Source of the DNA: Metaphire vulgaris
Lineage: Eukaryota; Annelida; Clitellata; Crassiclitellata; Megascolecidae
DNA length: 64,000 nt
Assembly: GCA_018105865.1 (NCBI GenBank)
Contig: CM030856.1
Coordinates: 9,562,653 to 9,626,652 of the forward strand
Reading direction: 5' to 3'
Position 1 is the first letter of the stretch, and each line of letters opens with the position of its first letter. The notes under the pieces were generated by a model, which was not told where the DNA came from, did no database searches, and was given only the letters and a program-made list of their open reading frames with translations. The position numbers and the translations under genes were made by a program. Below are positions 13,110 through 24,550 of the stretch, piece by piece.

Positions 13110-13480
13110 GTAGTAAACTCAGCACATTCTGTCACGATCAGATATTTATATTTCAATCTATAAATGAGAATTCTGTAATGGTAAAGTAATCACAGTCGTA
13201 TGAAAGCCTTTAAAGAGGCATTTCACCCCTCCGCATCAAACGCGCAGTTAACTGAAATTACGAACGACGATTGAATAACGTGAAGCGACATTTTCAAATC
13301 GCCGTCATTTTTTAACTTGTTGTTAAAAAAATTCGTTCAGAAATTTTCGCCGAATTTCGATTATTTACAATAAAGTATTAAATTTTGCACAAAAACATCG
13401 CCTCAACCGGAACGACGACTACACATCACTCCGGAGTCATCGCCGTTTCGGTATATCAGACAATTATAATGCTAAATTGC
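13110..13480. other. CpG-containing stretch, possible promoter of the large gene
   Basis: Between about 13230 and 13450 CpG dinucleotides are clearly denser than in the flanks (for example acgaacgacg and ccggaacgacgac). This is about 2 kb upstream of the large minus-strand gene. No TATA box or exon can be assigned, so a promoter role is only a possibility. Confidence 0.2.
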
Positions 13481-13489
13481 TAATCTACT

Positions 13490-13698
13490 CAGTGGCGTCA
13501 TTGCACACTTTTCTGGGGGGGGGGCGAGAAAATTTTTTTGCAAATTTTTTACAAATTTTGGGCATTTTTGCAAATTTTAGGGCCAATGTTGGAAAATTTG
13601 CAATTTTTTATTATTTTTGGCAATTTTTGCACATTAATACATTATAAATTAATATTTTCATTTCCTTGGGAGGCCACGCCCCCCAAATGACGCCTCTG
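13490..13698 (+). mobile_element. hAT-like MITE, 209 bp
   Basis: Ends are cagtggcgtcattg and caaatgacgcctctg (imperfect inverted repeats). A perfect 8-bp target duplication aatctact lies at 13482-13489 and 13699-13706. The inside is non-coding (aaatttttgcaa-rich). Confidence 0.85.
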
Positions 13699-13733
13699 AA
13701 TCTACTGATAATAATTCCAGTTCTAATAATTGT

Positions 13734-13786
13734 GATAGCTGGATTTTAAATGGTTCAGTAGGATCTGTTCTGCGCGAGAACCACTG
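13734..13786 (-). repeat. Hairpin repeat of the AGTGGTT family, reverse orientation
   Basis: Reads agctggattttaaatggtt and ends gagaaccactg. Immediately right of the 13490-13698 MITE. Confidence 0.55.
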
Positions 13787-14184
13787 TTGATGAGACACAA
13801 AGAGATCTGCAGCTCTTCAAGATTTCTGCAAAGTGTGCAGACTTGATTAGCCAGTTCTTGCCAAGCAAAACGAATCAGTATGATCGAAAAATATTGAACT
13901 TCAAGATTTTGTGTCACAAAAATGGAGAGAAATTTGATAGAAACAATGGAACAATGACTAGGAAAATAGCTGAGCCACACAAGCAGCAAGCTTCTTTACA
14001 CACAGCAACACAAGATATCACAAAAGCAAATTGTTCAAGAGGTTGGGACTAAAGAAAACATTTTCAGTGCCGGGGTTGTGTGCAAATGGAACAGTTTGGA
14101 CAAAACTCAGTAACAGCTGAAATAAATGGATTAAAAGGATAAATAGGATTCTAGGAGAAATGGATAATTAAATATTGTAATTAT

Positions 14185-14270
14185 AGTGGTTTTTTCACAC
14201 AGGTTAATATATCATAAACCACTCAAAATCACGCTTTTGTTATCATAACGTGATTTCGAGTGGTTTAAGA
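14185..14270 (+). repeat. Hairpin repeat of the AGTGGTT family with an added inverted copy
   Basis: agtggttttttcacacagg, then aaaccactcaaaatcacg, followed after a short AT stretch by cgtgatttcgagtggttt. The last two blocks are inverted relative to each other and could form a stem of about 20 bp. Confidence 0.55.
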
Positions 14271-15351
14271 CAGCTTACCAATAAACAACCTACCACGTAG
14301 AAGACACCAATATCAATTATTACCTAAACTTCTATTCCATATTGGGCCATCGACTGATGCTTCTATGCATTATGAAGTGGCGCTATAGAAGCTTGAGATT
14401 AGATCTTGTATATAAATTGTCATGATGGCAATCCAAGTGTCCAAGATTACACCTGCAATGTAGGGTAAGGAAAGTACGGTGTATGCTCATCATCCTTAGA
14501 AGGATGTGTCTTCCTAACCATGTAGAATTGTAGATCATACTATTGTTAAACCACTGCCATATAAATTACTAAGGATATTAGGCAGTTGTACAAATTCCAT
14601 ACAAACTTCAAGCATAGATCCAACAATCTATGAATCCAAACTGAAGATAAAGCACTTTTCAAACATTTTGGGATTTTAGGCATTTAGCACAGCGAAGATC
14701 TTAAATTCCTAAATTTTTTATCATGCCGGGCTACTTTGTTTTTATTGACCAGAGTATAAAATTCAAATGAAAACAAAACGTATCTGGAATCTGTTTTCAA
14801 AATACACCACAATACATATGTAACACTGCATAAATCAAAACACACAGACAGTAATTAATACATACTGCAAACAGATAAATTTAGTCACAATGCAATTTCT
14901 GGATAAATTTTCACTGGAGTACTGTTACCAACACACATGTATGTCATAAAGCAGACAAGCCAGGATGATAATTAAACATTCTTAATAAGAGATTTTACAA
15001 TTTTATGCATAAACCACTAGAATATTCAAACTATAGTGCAAAATCCTAAAACTTTTATTAATTAAATAAATAATTAAATAATTAGTATGAAACAAGCAAA
15101 ATTCTCTGTAATTTTATAGATGAATACTTTCACATCCTAAAAAGTGCTATAAAAACAAAATCATCTGCAATGTGGCAGAATTCCACAGTCACAATTAAAG
15201 TAGACTCACCACATAAAACCAAGGTCTATCTATGGCAAGGACACCTTGAAATGTTAAGTATAAAATACTGAAAGCGTAACACCAAATGAATATCCATGAT
15301 GAAATTCTGGGCAAAAATAATTATTTTCATATTAAACTTATACTGCTATAT
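14271..15351. other. Intergenic AT-rich stretch
   Basis: A repeat phrase with atgcattatgaagtggcgctatagaagc near 14360 recurs, diverged, near 31665. No gene signal. Confidence 0.4.
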
Positions 15352-15467
15352 GGCAGAGTTGGATACAAGCAGGAGCGTGGCAGAGTCAGGTTCAAGCCCT
15401 GTTAGCGCCCCTAGTGGCTTTCACACAGGCAGTAATGCCTTCTAAGTCACTTTGAATCAAGCTACAG
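15352..15467 (+). mobile_element. SINE-A copy (tRNA-derived), diverged
   Basis: Contains a tggcagag A-box-like start, the B-box-like ggttcaagccc and the body phrase cacacaggcagtaatgcc, shared with fuller copies at 56275-56405 and 59479-59628. Confidence 0.75.
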
Positions 15468-16215
15468 CATTAGAAGTAATCCAAATTTTTTTGAGGGAAG
15501 ATATCTGATAGTCATATAAAAATGACACCAACGGTAGCTTGGTGATAAAAGTCCGACTTCGGTAAAATTATTCATACAGTAAAAGTATGATGCTGCTGCT
15601 AGCATGAATGGGGGTAATGGAATGACTCGTGAGAAATGGAAATGGAATGATTGGAAATTAAACCCAACACACAATGGGAAGAGCATTAAATGGATACGAT
15701 GATGATGATGCCTGGCATTAGACAGCATACATTACTATAAAATGATTACCCAGTCAAACATCAACATTCACATATTAAAAGCTAACAATAAAATGATAAA
15801 AAATCTAACAAATGCAGTTCTTGATTCATTGTAAAGTAATAAAACTACCAATTAAGTATACTTATAAACAGTCAATGAAATATTTCTATAGGATGCAAAT
15901 CCACTAAAACTAATAACTGAATGCAAAATGGTTTCTTTATGTAAAAAGTGGAGGTAAGATTAATACATGCTGTAATAAGTTTTACAGTATCAGTTTTCTT
16001 TGGTCACACAATAAAAGAACACTCATTTCATAGCACACATCATCATGTTATCAAGATCTAAATGTCTGAGTTTTAAATAACGGAAGAGTTCATCCTTAAA
16101 CAGCAATGCTAATTACTATAAAAAAATACAAATTCAAATATCCAAAATACTGCTACAGTTGATACACACACAAATATACGACATGCAAATTGAAAAAGAA
16201 TCTTTTTGATCATAG
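15468..16215. other. Intergenic AT-rich stretch
   Basis: No gene, RNA or repeat boundary that I can support; one short gatgatgatg run near 15700. Confidence 0.4.
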
Positions 16216-16219
16216 ATCT

Positions 16220-16298
16220 ATCCAAAGAATTTTAATCAAAGCAGCTGGTTAAAAGCATCAGAACTAATCCAAAGAATTTTAATCAAAGCAGCTGGTTC
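16220..16298 (+). repeat. Local 31-bp direct repeat
   Basis: The phrase atccaaagaattttaatcaa and the following agcagctggtt occurs twice, at about 16220-16250 and 16267-16297, separated by about 16 bp. Confidence 0.85.
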
Positions 16299-16369
16299 AC
16301 CAGATTAAATTCGAGCCAATTTAATCACAAAACCATCTGAAACAGCAAAAATCAGTTCAGGGGTGACAC

Positions 16370-16546
16370 CCTTGGTGTAGCCATGGGGTGTCACAGCCCC
16401 CTATTTGGGCTGACTGGTCATGGCATTTGCGCAAAACAGGTGAGTAGTTGGGGGTGAGGGGGTAGCATAGGCAGGTTTTTCAGTCAAGAATTTTTCATCT
16501 GAAAATGTCGATGTGCCCCTATTCTGGAATCTTGGTTACACCACTG
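16370..16546 (+). mobile_element. hAT-like MITE, 177 bp
   Basis: Starts ccttggtgtagcc and ends ggttacaccactg. The 8-bp flanks ggtgacac and agtgacac differ at one base. Belongs to the tggcgtagccac family also seen at 41051, 57950 and 60819. Confidence 0.75.
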
Positions 16547-16677
16547 AGTGACACAATAATTGCTAATAAATAAAATCCTATAATTATTTGCATATTTTTA
16601 TTTCAAAAATTTATAGCAGTGCATAAATATGCATGTTGCATATTTATGTTCTGTTACCAAGTACATAAATATGCAAC

Positions 16678-17030
16678 CAGGCCCACCGAGAGGGGAGCAG
16701 GGGAAGCAAATGACCAGGGCCCAGCGATCTGTAGGGGGCCCAGGCGGGTCCACAATAACAATATCTCACTTAATACTATTTACTATTATAAATGCTGTGG
16801 GTGGTGCTGGGGCCCGATAACTGTATGTCTTTGATGTATCAAAAAGTCTGACAAGGATAAAAATGTCATGACCACTTTTTCAATCTTGATCTGAACAGTT
16901 TATTTTTATTTTTTTGGAAAACTGCTGAACTTTTACGAGGACAAACTTTCTAAAAAATAAAAATTCTAAAACCTTTCAGGGCCCCATGACTGCTCTGACC
17001 AAGGGCCCGGAATTTCTCTCGACTGGCCTG
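16678..17030 (+). mobile_element. hAT-like MITE, 353 bp
   Basis: Starts caggcccaccgagag and ends ctctcgactggcctg. Flanks tatgcaac and tatacaac (7 of 8 match). Inside lies a gggcccaggcgg phrase. A related element begins near 59083. Confidence 0.75.
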
Positions 17031-17154
17031 TATACAACCCTGAAAAATTAGTATAGGATCCAATTGAACTCTTGGCAAGCAGTGACAATTCACATAAGAA
17101 ATAATCGCATTGTTAATACTGCTACTAAATTGACGCCAAAATAGTCGATACACA

Positions 17155-17545
17155 CCGTGATTCAAATGTTGACTTTTATGAGACTTTTCACAGTATACGA
17201 AGGAAACACAACTGTTGAAACATCAATAGTCTGCATCATGGCAACTTGAACTTCACAGTAAATATCTTTCCAAAATATATAAGTAAAAACAGAAAATACT
17301 GCAACAGACAAAAACCAAACATAAATCAAAATCACACAAATCTGTCATGAACAGCTAAACACAATAACAAAACAACAATGAAGCACATAAAACAGACATC
17401 ACATATCAAAAGACCAAATCTATCGATTGCAGTGTTGTGTGTAGGCAAGCCAATACACATTGAGATTCAGATGTTGACTTTTAAGAGACTTTTCACAAGT
17501 ACACAAAGAAAACACAACTGTTGAAACATCAATAGTCTGCATCAT
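17155..17545 (+). repeat. Pair of ~85-bp direct repeats
   Basis: The block with caaatgttgacttttatgag through cacaactgttgaaacatc and aatagtctgcatcat at about 17157-17240 recurs, slightly diverged, at about 17458-17547. The intervening ~215 bp are unique. Confidence 0.8.
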
Positions 17546-17547
17546 CA

Positions 17548-19183
17548 AACTATTGCATGAAATGCATGCTTTATTTAGGCTTTTGCTCAAAAGACATTTC
17601 TAAAGAAAACTGCCTCATATCACCTACTCTTAACCAAATAACAAATTAATACGTTTTTAACTATTCATCACTAGACAACTGTGCCTAGTGACATATAGTC
17701 TGAATTGCTTAAAAAAGTTAAAAAGCAGACCTGGTGAAAAAAACACAAAAATCACGAAATTGGCATTGTCAAACAGCCCATATGGTACTTCTAACAGCAA
17801 GCCCAGACTGCATAGTATTATTCCTTTGGGTATATAAAAAACAGGAATAAAAATAAAATACTCCAAATATCACAGAGCAAAAGAAACTAGCATATGGCAA
17901 AGAGAGCTCCGAGCCTGCAAGAGAAAGCGCAGTTTCCGAGTCCAATCTTAGCCAAGACTAGAGTCTCAAGGCGTTTCCCCAAAGTTTCCCCAAGTTCCCA
18001 TGTCCTCAGTGATCAGGAACCCAGAACACCAAACGAAGGACATGCCATTAAAGTGCTGCGCTCAGTTGTGCTGACAAGACTTGTCTGGAATGGTCATTGT
18101 TCAAGATACAATAGGAATGATCGATTCACAAGAGGTGCAAAATTGATTAACTATACGATTAAACCTAAAACAAAACTATCCAGCGAATGCTTAGAATAAG
18201 CCAAAGCTAACAATTACGTGTGAGGTAAACATAAGTACGTGCTGAGTGAAGTCAGTATTTAAAAAGCACCATAAAGCCTAGCTAGTAGAAGCATGAGAAA
18301 GTAGTAGACTTTACAACATTAAATGCATATGTAGTGTAGTAAAGTATTTTCATAGCACCACTTCCAGACAAACAATCAGAAATGGAGATCAAACAGAGCT
18401 CTCCCATTCAGACAGATTAAGAGAACGAGCCGTGTCAGTGAGAATAAGCCATGTCAGGGAGCCACACATTTAACAGGCCACGGTAGGATACAAGCATCAA
18501 CCGAATGTGACTCTGTGCAATTCAGACACAATGATACCGACCGATGAATTTTGACAGCAAAAGTCAAGAAAAATCTAATACAAATTTTAACATTATTTCT
18601 ATATGAGCATTATTACATCAGATCCAGAGAATGTGATGACTAGAAGTGGATGAAAACAAATTATGTTTCATTCAACTGCAAAAGAAATACAGGAAAGAAT
18701 ACATAATCTAAACTATAAGCACAATAGCAAGCTCCAAAGGAGGTTAACAATATCAAAGCAATGTAAATGAAGACATCCTGAATGAACAGAGTTTGCTCAA
18801 AAGAGCCTTTGAATTTATTATAATCACCCACCACACTAAGGAAATATTTCCTTGAAAATTCTGCAAAACCTACTTGAGAAAGAATGACGGCAATTGGTGA
18901 CGGTGATTGGTGAACAAATTGACTGCTGAAGCAAGTACACTAGATGAAAAATTCAAAATGTTGTCCGCATATTCGTTTTCACTAGAAGCAAATAAAATCG
19001 AGTCATCCGTAAAAAAACACTACAAAACCAGAATAAAAAGCAGTATCTGGTCAGAAATCTGATGCTCGATACAAAATTGGCGACTATTAAAATAAAGACA
19101 AGTAAGTAATATCGCATTAATAAGAAAGCCGTTGAACCTCTTGCCAGGACAACACAGCAAAACCAAATTATACGCTTCCAAAG
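17548..19183. other. 3' flank of the LIM gene
   Basis: Mostly AT-rich and featureless. A plus-strand open stretch at 17894-18199 has no codon or family support. The LIM gene's 3' UTR should begin just below 19184. Confidence 0.4.
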
Positions 19184-19873
19184 TTAATCTTCCTTTGCTT
19201 CTTCTTCTCCTTCATCATCCTTCTCCGCATCACTTCTGTTACACTGATCATCCTCACGTTGTTCTGCATCATCCTCTTTTTCCAGTTCTTCTTCTTCTTC
19301 TTCGTCGTCCTCACACCTACGCTCGCCCGCATAATTCCCGAGCTCCTCTTCAATATGCACTTTGTTATCATCAACCTCTTCCTGTTCTACTTTCTCATCA
19401 TCGTCATCTTCATCGTATCTTTCGCCTGGCTGTTCCGTCTCATTAAGGTTTTCTTCTCTCTCGTGGCGCTCGTATTCTGGCTGTTCCGGCGTGTCGTCAT
19501 CCTCCTGACTTATGTTCTGAGGATGTTCCGGTGTGTCGTCATCCTCCTCCTCACGATTTATGCTCTGAGGGGGTTCTTCCTCCTGGCAACCACCGTCCTG
19601 TTCGTCTGGTTCATCATTGTCCGCATATTCATTGGTTTCTTCTGTACGGTCGGGAGACACATCGGCCAGACATTCTCGTGAGGACTGATCTTCACAAACT
19701 TCCTCTTGTGCAACATCTTCACGAGTCAATGTTTCCTCTTCTTCATAATGCTCTCCTGACAGCAACTCCTGCTCAGCAGCCACCACAGGAGAAGGGGGAA
19801 ACTGGACTACCTTCTCTGGACTCCCCTTTGGCGACCTTTTGTGCTCCCCTACCGACTGAGGCAGCTTCTCTTT
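19184..19873 (-). CDS. LIM-domain gene, last coding exon (acidic C-terminus)
   Basis: Starts after a GGTTTTCAG acceptor at 19873 and ends with the stop at 19184: 229 residues. The first ~35 residues (KEKLPQSVGEHKR, then VVQFPPSPVVAAEQ) look like a linker. The rest is dominated by Glu and Asp, with runs such as EEEEEELEKEDD, and repeats of the type DDDTPEHPQNISQE / DDDTPEQPEYE. This forms a long acidic tail that is probably disordered. The phase (0) joins the exon at 20487-20768 cleanly. EPLIN/LIMA1 proteins also have a long, charged C-terminal half, but I see no sequence match specific enough to transfer a function. Confidence 0.7.
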   Translation of the reverse strand, partial: KEKLPQSVGEHKRSPKGSPEKVVQFPPSPVVAAEQELLSGEHYEEEETLTREDVAQEEVCEDQSSRECLADVSPDRTEETNEYADNDEPDEQDGGCQEEEPPQSINREEEDDDTPEHPQNISQEDDDTPEQPEYERHEREENLNETEQPGERYDEDDDDEKVEQEEVDDNKVHIEEELGNYAGERRCEDDEEEEEELEKEDDAEQREDDQCNRSDAEKDDEGEEEAKED

Positions 19874-19989
19874 CTGAAAACCATAAATCAAGTCATAATT
19901 AATAACAGATCTTGAATTTAAAGTCACTGAAAATTCCAAAGAAAAGTTTGCACGCTGCTCAAAAGTCAAACCTTTATTTAGCTAGATTT

Positions 19990-20480
19990 ATCTGTCCTGC
20001 AATAGTGTTGATCCAGAATTAGCTCCAAAGAGAAAAAGCAGTTCTCGAACCACCTAGTTCGTCGGAAGTAAACAACCTGTCTAAAGTCACTGGTGCATCT
20101 AATTGCACGATATGAGAGTCATCATCACAACTACCACCACCATCACCATTACCACCAATGAACACTCTAACAAATTCTCAGACTGGCAAAAATTTGACAG
20201 ATAAAATAATCAGGGCAAAAATTATTGATATAAGCAATTAGACAGACAAAATTTCATATCTTCCTACTCTAAAAAACACTTAAACTCAATTACAATCCCT
20301 TCCCTCTCTATCTCTGTCACTCTGAACATGAACAGTTATGTCTTAATGGTAAAAACATTGACTTTTAAAATGTTACCTCTCTTACATACTGATACATTTC
20401 TTAATGCAAACTTAAGGGAAATAAAGTAAAATAACAAACCAGCATGACAGAAAAAGGTAGATACCAAATGCTGGCACAGT
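19990..20480. other. LIM gene intron
   Basis: AT-rich intron between the last two exons; a caccaccatcacc phrase near 20140 is the only simple repeat. Nothing else. Confidence 0.4.
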
Positions 20481-20486
20481 ACTCAC

Positions 20487-20768
20487 ACTTTCCTGTTGAA
20501 TGTTCCGGAACTTTGCCAGTAAGGATTTTGTAGTGCCCTGTTGAGGCAGATCCGTCTTTTCAGCATTGTCACCGTTTGTCACCGCTGACTTCCCTCCAGC
20601 AGATCCCTTTGCGCTGTCCTGCATCGACTGAAACTTGGCAAGCATGTTCTTAGTATAAGATGGCGGTGGACGTTCCCGTTCGGAAATGGATATTCTGGCC
20701 GCAGATGGCGTGCTGGCCGACGACGACTCAAATAAATTTTTCACTGACGTTATTGGAAGCCCTCGCAC
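20487..20768 (-). CDS. LIM-domain gene exon with two LAKF repeats
   Basis: A 282-nt, phase-0 exon between a TTGTTTCAG acceptor and a GTGAGTAC donor; 94 residues. It opens with VRGLPITSVKNLFESSS. It carries two copies of one motif, NMLAKFQSMQ and SLLAKFRNIQQ, about 40 residues apart and separated by Ser/Gly/Lys-rich linker. Such short amphipathic LF/KF motifs are common in actin-associated proteins; whether these bind actin is inference. A phosphorylation-prone segment (SISERERPPPSY) precedes the first motif. The exon joins 21161-21206 upstream and 19184-19873 downstream in phase. Confidence 0.7.
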
Positions 20769-21160
20769 CTGAAACAAAATGTCTCTATGTCATTACGACA
20801 AGTTCTCCATTTGCATCATCCTATTCAGTTCATTTTTGGCACCGTGGTACTCAGAAATAAGGCAAGCGTTTCTTTGTCCCCATTTGCTGCACGATAGCAG
20901 GTTTCAAGTCCAAATCATTAATTCTCCTTATAACAAGGCAAAGAACGTTAAAACTAATCTACTCTGGTGCCAATTGCAGGAAATCATAACCACAATCAAA
21001 TAGTTAACGCTAAATCATTAACCCTTCGCACCATAAGACAAATATTTCAATTTCATAACATATTGGTTATACAGATTGCAGGGGCAAAATGGTCAACAAG
21101 TAACTCAATTAATGACAGTCACACACCAACCAACAGGTCACATAGTCTTTAAAAAATTAC

Positions 21161-21206
21161 CTCTTCTTGTTCAGGGCGATTTCGGTCCTCTCTTGAATCA
21201 TCATTT
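21161..21206 (-). CDS. LIM-domain gene, small exon
   Basis: 46-nt exon between TTACTTTCAG and GTAATT. In the frame required by the next exon it encodes NDDSREDRNRPEQEE, with one nucleotide carried in from upstream. That entry phase (2+1) is not supplied by either the 21357-21457 exon (ends in phase 0) or the 25796-25864 exon (ends in phase 1), so an exon is missing, alternative splicing occurs, or there is an indel. Confidence 0.55.
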
Positions 21207-21356
21207 CTGAAAGTAACAGTAATTAGGAATATAAATTTCCTAACTAAAACAGCTTTAAACTTTTTAAAACTTTAATCAAGCACTGCAAGAATAACACAAG
21301 CGAAAAGGATCCCAAGAAACAAAGCTCTGCAAATTGTCACCTTCAGAAAAACTTAC

Positions 21357-21457
21357 ACAGGTCCACTTATAGGGTGCTGCCCCAAATTCATCCGATATAA
21401 ATTGTCCTACGACTGACTTTGTTCTCAAAGGCAGTGGCATAGCCACTTTGTTATCAC
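21357..21457 (-). CDS. LIM-domain gene, probable exon (phase-discordant downstream)
   Basis: 101 nt bounded by a CTTTTCAG acceptor and a canonical GTAAGT donor, with only one open frame. That frame (33 residues, including LPLRTKSVVGQFISDEFG) accepts the single nucleotide left over from the LIM exon at 25796-25864. It ends in phase 0, where the next exon would give a stop at its second codon. It may therefore be a cassette that yields a truncated isoform, or be affected by a small assembly indel. Confidence 0.45.
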
Positions 21458-21636
21458 CTGAAAAGCGAAAACCTGGCACAAAGAAGCCATCGTTGCCTCA
21501 ACAGTCCCACTCAACAAACTCTCTGTAGAAAATCCTTTCTAATAAAAGTAACTGCATTCAAATTTTAGTCTGAAAATCTCCCAAAACAAGTAACCATAAA
21601 CAAAGAGTACATATGAAAAGCCCAAGAATGGGCCAA

Positions 21637-21772
21637 GCTCCTTCTGGGTCCAATAACATAATCAGAAGTAGTCTTCATATACTGCAAATCCAGTCTTTCT
21701 CTAAACACTGGGTCCAATAACATACTTAACCAGAAGTAAAGTCTTCATATACTGCAAATGCAATCTTTAGAT
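21637..21772 (+). repeat. Imperfect tandem duplication, ~70-bp unit
   Basis: The phrases gggtccaataacat, cagaagta and gtcttcatatactgcaaat appear twice in order, about 75 bp apart. The second copy has small insertions. Intronic in the LIM gene. Confidence 0.8.
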
Positions 21773-21779
21773 TAATAAA

Positions 21780-22773
21780 TATATCATTCACTCAATGTTC
21801 TTCAGGCCTGTGAGGAGAATATTATTATATTGAAGGAGTAGGTAACTGCAACACAGCAGAACTTATCAGTACTATTTCAAATAATATTAAAATTGCCAAT
21901 AATAAAGACAAGCATCAAAAATTACAAAAAAGCAAATAAATAACCAAGCAGCACATTCAAGCACTGAATAAGAGGTAAAAATAAAGCAATATTCACCAAG
22001 CAGTAATCTTTGGTATCATTCAACTAATGCATAGATAAGTAAAATGTCATTTACACGTGTTTCTGTAACTGTTCTACTTCTGTACTCAGAACATATCAAG
22101 TTAACTGACTGCAAAGCATGTCTCTGCATGTCAAAAATTCAAAACTATCAATTTTAAGTTCCAAAATCAATAATATTTGTTAATATTTTTTGATTTAAAC
22201 TATTTCACACACACACACACAAAACTGTTGTTGAAACATAATATTGAAAACTGAGGGTTCAACACTAAAAAGTGCAGAAATCAATGACATAACTAGAACA
22301 TAATATAATTTCACAAATATAAAAGTTATAAAAAGAATATTTAGAAATGGTAACTGAAGATAAACTCCTTCAGTGTCAACCAAAAACCATAAAGGATCAA
22401 GGCCTCAAAGCCAGGGCAGGGCAAGGCATCTAACACGGGTCACAACAACAAAGCATGAAACTGGTAATCACTGCACTACTCTTTGGGATTGTGCCAGCCA
22501 CTTGGTGCACAATAATTATTGTTTTTTGGTATCAGGGACATGTCTAGTCATCAATGTACCGGTACCAATCATCTTTGAGTCTGACCATCAAAATCCATTA
22601 CCGCTGCAGGATATCCAACTGCAACGTTTGCATATTCCCCTGGCCACAGTAACTAGAAACTCCATGTATGTTACAAAAAGAAATCCAGTGACCCAAGAAA
22701 TGTAAAACGTTCTTCTGTCAGATAGGCAAATCTCATAGGTTAGGTATTAGTAATTATTCCAACAAAATAGTAA
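21780..22773. other. LIM gene intron
   Basis: AT-rich intron, with a (CA)n run at 22207-22221. No exon recognised. Confidence 0.4.
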
Positions 22774-22781
22774 CTCTAAAG

Positions 22782-23138
22782 CAGCGGTTCTCAACCTTTA
22801 TAGTGCTGCGACCCCTACAATTCAATTCCCTATGATGTGGTGACCCCCAACCGTATAATCACTTTCGTTCATAATGTAAACTGTTAAGAATAATAATAAT
22901 TCTGCAACAATTACAATGTTTGAAATCATTCTAAATCAATTGTCTGCAATGTCTATCCTTGAATGGCAATTCTAGTTTTAAAAAAAACTAGTAACTAACA
23001 ATGGGAAAATTTAGCGCAATTATAAGTTTTGCGCATCAAAAAAGAGACAAACTCATTTTTTTGAAGGTTTCAGGCGACCTCTGGCAAATCATCATTTGAC
23101 TCCCGTCAGGGTCGCGACCCACAGGTTGAGAATGGCTG
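22782..23138 (+). mobile_element. hAT MITE of the SPIN/Charlie type, 357 bp
   Basis: The left end cagcggttctcaacc and right end ggttgagaatggctg are near-perfect inverted repeats. Subterminal gctgcgaccccta and gggtcgcgaccc follow. A perfect 8-bp target duplication ctctaaag lies at 22774-22781 and 23139-23146 and fits the hAT preference NTCTANAN. These termini are those known for SPIN and other Charlie-like hATs, a group noted for horizontal transfer among animals. No transposase is present. Confidence 0.9.
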
Positions 23139-23599
23139 CTCTAAAGGCAGTAATCTGTCAACAGTTGCTTATCAAAGTGATTTAAGCCACTCACTTAATA
23201 GAAGATAAACGACTGATCCAACCAGTAACTTTTCAGCTAATCAAAATAAGCAAATCAGAGCTAACTGATGTCACGGTACAAAGCAGAATTTCATATTTAA
23301 GAAAATAAGGGCAGCACAGTGAATGCAATAAGCATAAGAAAATGAATGCAAATAAATTGATAAATATTCTAAACTGAAACACAAAGCATTGAACAAAAAT
23401 ATTCATCTAGATTAAACTTATCCAAACAAAATCCATAACTTTGATCAGAGAGATACTCTCAAAACAAATTCATACTATTTATGTAGAGCAACATTCTCAA
23501 TAATAAACAAAACTAAGAATTCAAACTAAACTAAACCAATCAAGAAAAGAGAAAATTAAAACCGCTATTTAAACAACCATGCCCAAATGATACATTGCT

Positions 23600-23680
23600 T
23601 TAACCCCTTAACTGGGCAACTATTTGTAGCTCAATGTAAAATGGACAAGCGTTACTTGGGGCGCCCAGTTAACGGGTTAA
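23600..23680 (+). mobile_element. piggyBac-like mini-MITE, copy 1
   Basis: TTAA at both ends, then aacccct-type inverted ends with cccttaactggg and cccagttaacggg. The inside has caatgtaaaatggac, shared with copies at 41749 and 43583. Confidence 0.75.
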
Positions 23681-23790
23681 GTTGCACAGACAGCACTTCA
23701 ATGGTAATTCAGGACTATAACTTGTACTCATAATCATAGATGATTCAAATGTACAATCCCCAACTGTGTCTAGTACTTAAGTAAAGGTAG

Positions 23791-24272
23791 GGTGACCGGA
23801 AGATTTGGTACCGGAAGATTCGGGATGGAAAATTCGGTACCGGAAAATTCGGTACCGGTCATGGAAGATTCGGTACCGGAACATTGGGAGCGGTATCTTC
23901 AGGATGGCAAATTCGGTTACATGTGTTAGACACTGGCTCTACCTCTCCCACCCTACCTCCCCTCCCCAATCCCAGGGTCCCTCTGGCTTTGGGTGGTGTC
24001 TATGCGTATATATATGCCCATGTATATTTAGGTAGAATATATAAGTAGAATTTAGGCAAGTATACTATTGATAATTATATTAATTTTACTGATTTATACA
24101 GTTTTAGGATTAGGGTTAGGGTTAGAATTAGGGCTATGGCTACTGATTTGTATGCCGAACATGTACCGATTTATCCAGTACCGAATCATCCGGTACCGAA
24201 TCTTCCACAAGTAAAATTTTGGTGCCGAATTCTCCGGTACCGAATGTTCCGGTACTGAATGTTCCGGGAACC
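23791..24272 (+). mobile_element. MITE with palindromic-monomer arms and a telomere-like core
   Basis: Ends are ggtgaccggaagatttggta and, reversed, ggttcccggaacattcagta. A perfect 8-bp target duplication aaaggtag lies at 23783-23790 and 24273-24280. Each arm is a run of ~15-bp monomers built on ggtaccggaa.attc; the right arm carries them in inverted orientation. The middle holds AT-rich sequence and, at about 24102-24137, ttaggattagggttaggg. The element sits inside a SINE-B copy that is itself bounded by a 14-bp target duplication. Confidence 0.75.
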
Positions 24273-24280
24273 AAAGGTAG

Positions 24281-24550
24281 GTCCTGTACTCGAGTCCGAG
24301 CATTGGGTTCCGGCGCTTATCTCCGGCTTGGGCAATCAGCGACGTAGGTGGTACAATCCATTAATCTGGGGTAGGTTGCCATTACTTTCCCCAGACCCAT
24401 GTTTTACCTCGCAGCTTAACACTGCTCCTCAGTTTACCACCGTCCTCTAGCGAGTAAGGCTGAGTTGACCTTAGGGCTCCTGCGGGAATTGAACCCGCGA
24501 CCTTCTGCTCCATCGTCCAGCGTTGTTACCACTCTTCTAACTTCCTGCCC
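24281..24550 (-). mobile_element. SINE-B (tRNA-derived), interrupted by the element at 23791-24272
   Basis: The minus strand begins gggcaggaagttagaagagt with an A-box-like region and the B-box-like gggttcaattcccgc. The body ends in a cctacctttact tail that continues left of the inserted MITE. The perfect 14-bp repeat ctagtacttaagta at 23770-23783 and 24551-24564 is the retroposition target duplication around SINE plus MITE. A head-only copy lies at 54214-54278. Confidence 0.8.

Noticed and set aside
19132..19902. Plus-strand hydrophobic frames (F/L/V-rich) that look like membrane proteins
   Set aside because: Antisense shadow of the Glu/Asp-rich last exon of the LIM gene.
24100..24140. Telomere end or interstitial telomere
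   Set aside because: Only a few imperfect TTAGGG units, inside a bounded transposable element.
24470..24550. tRNA gene
   Set aside because: A- and B-box-like sequences are present but there is no cloverleaf; the sequence recurs as a SINE head with a non-tRNA body.
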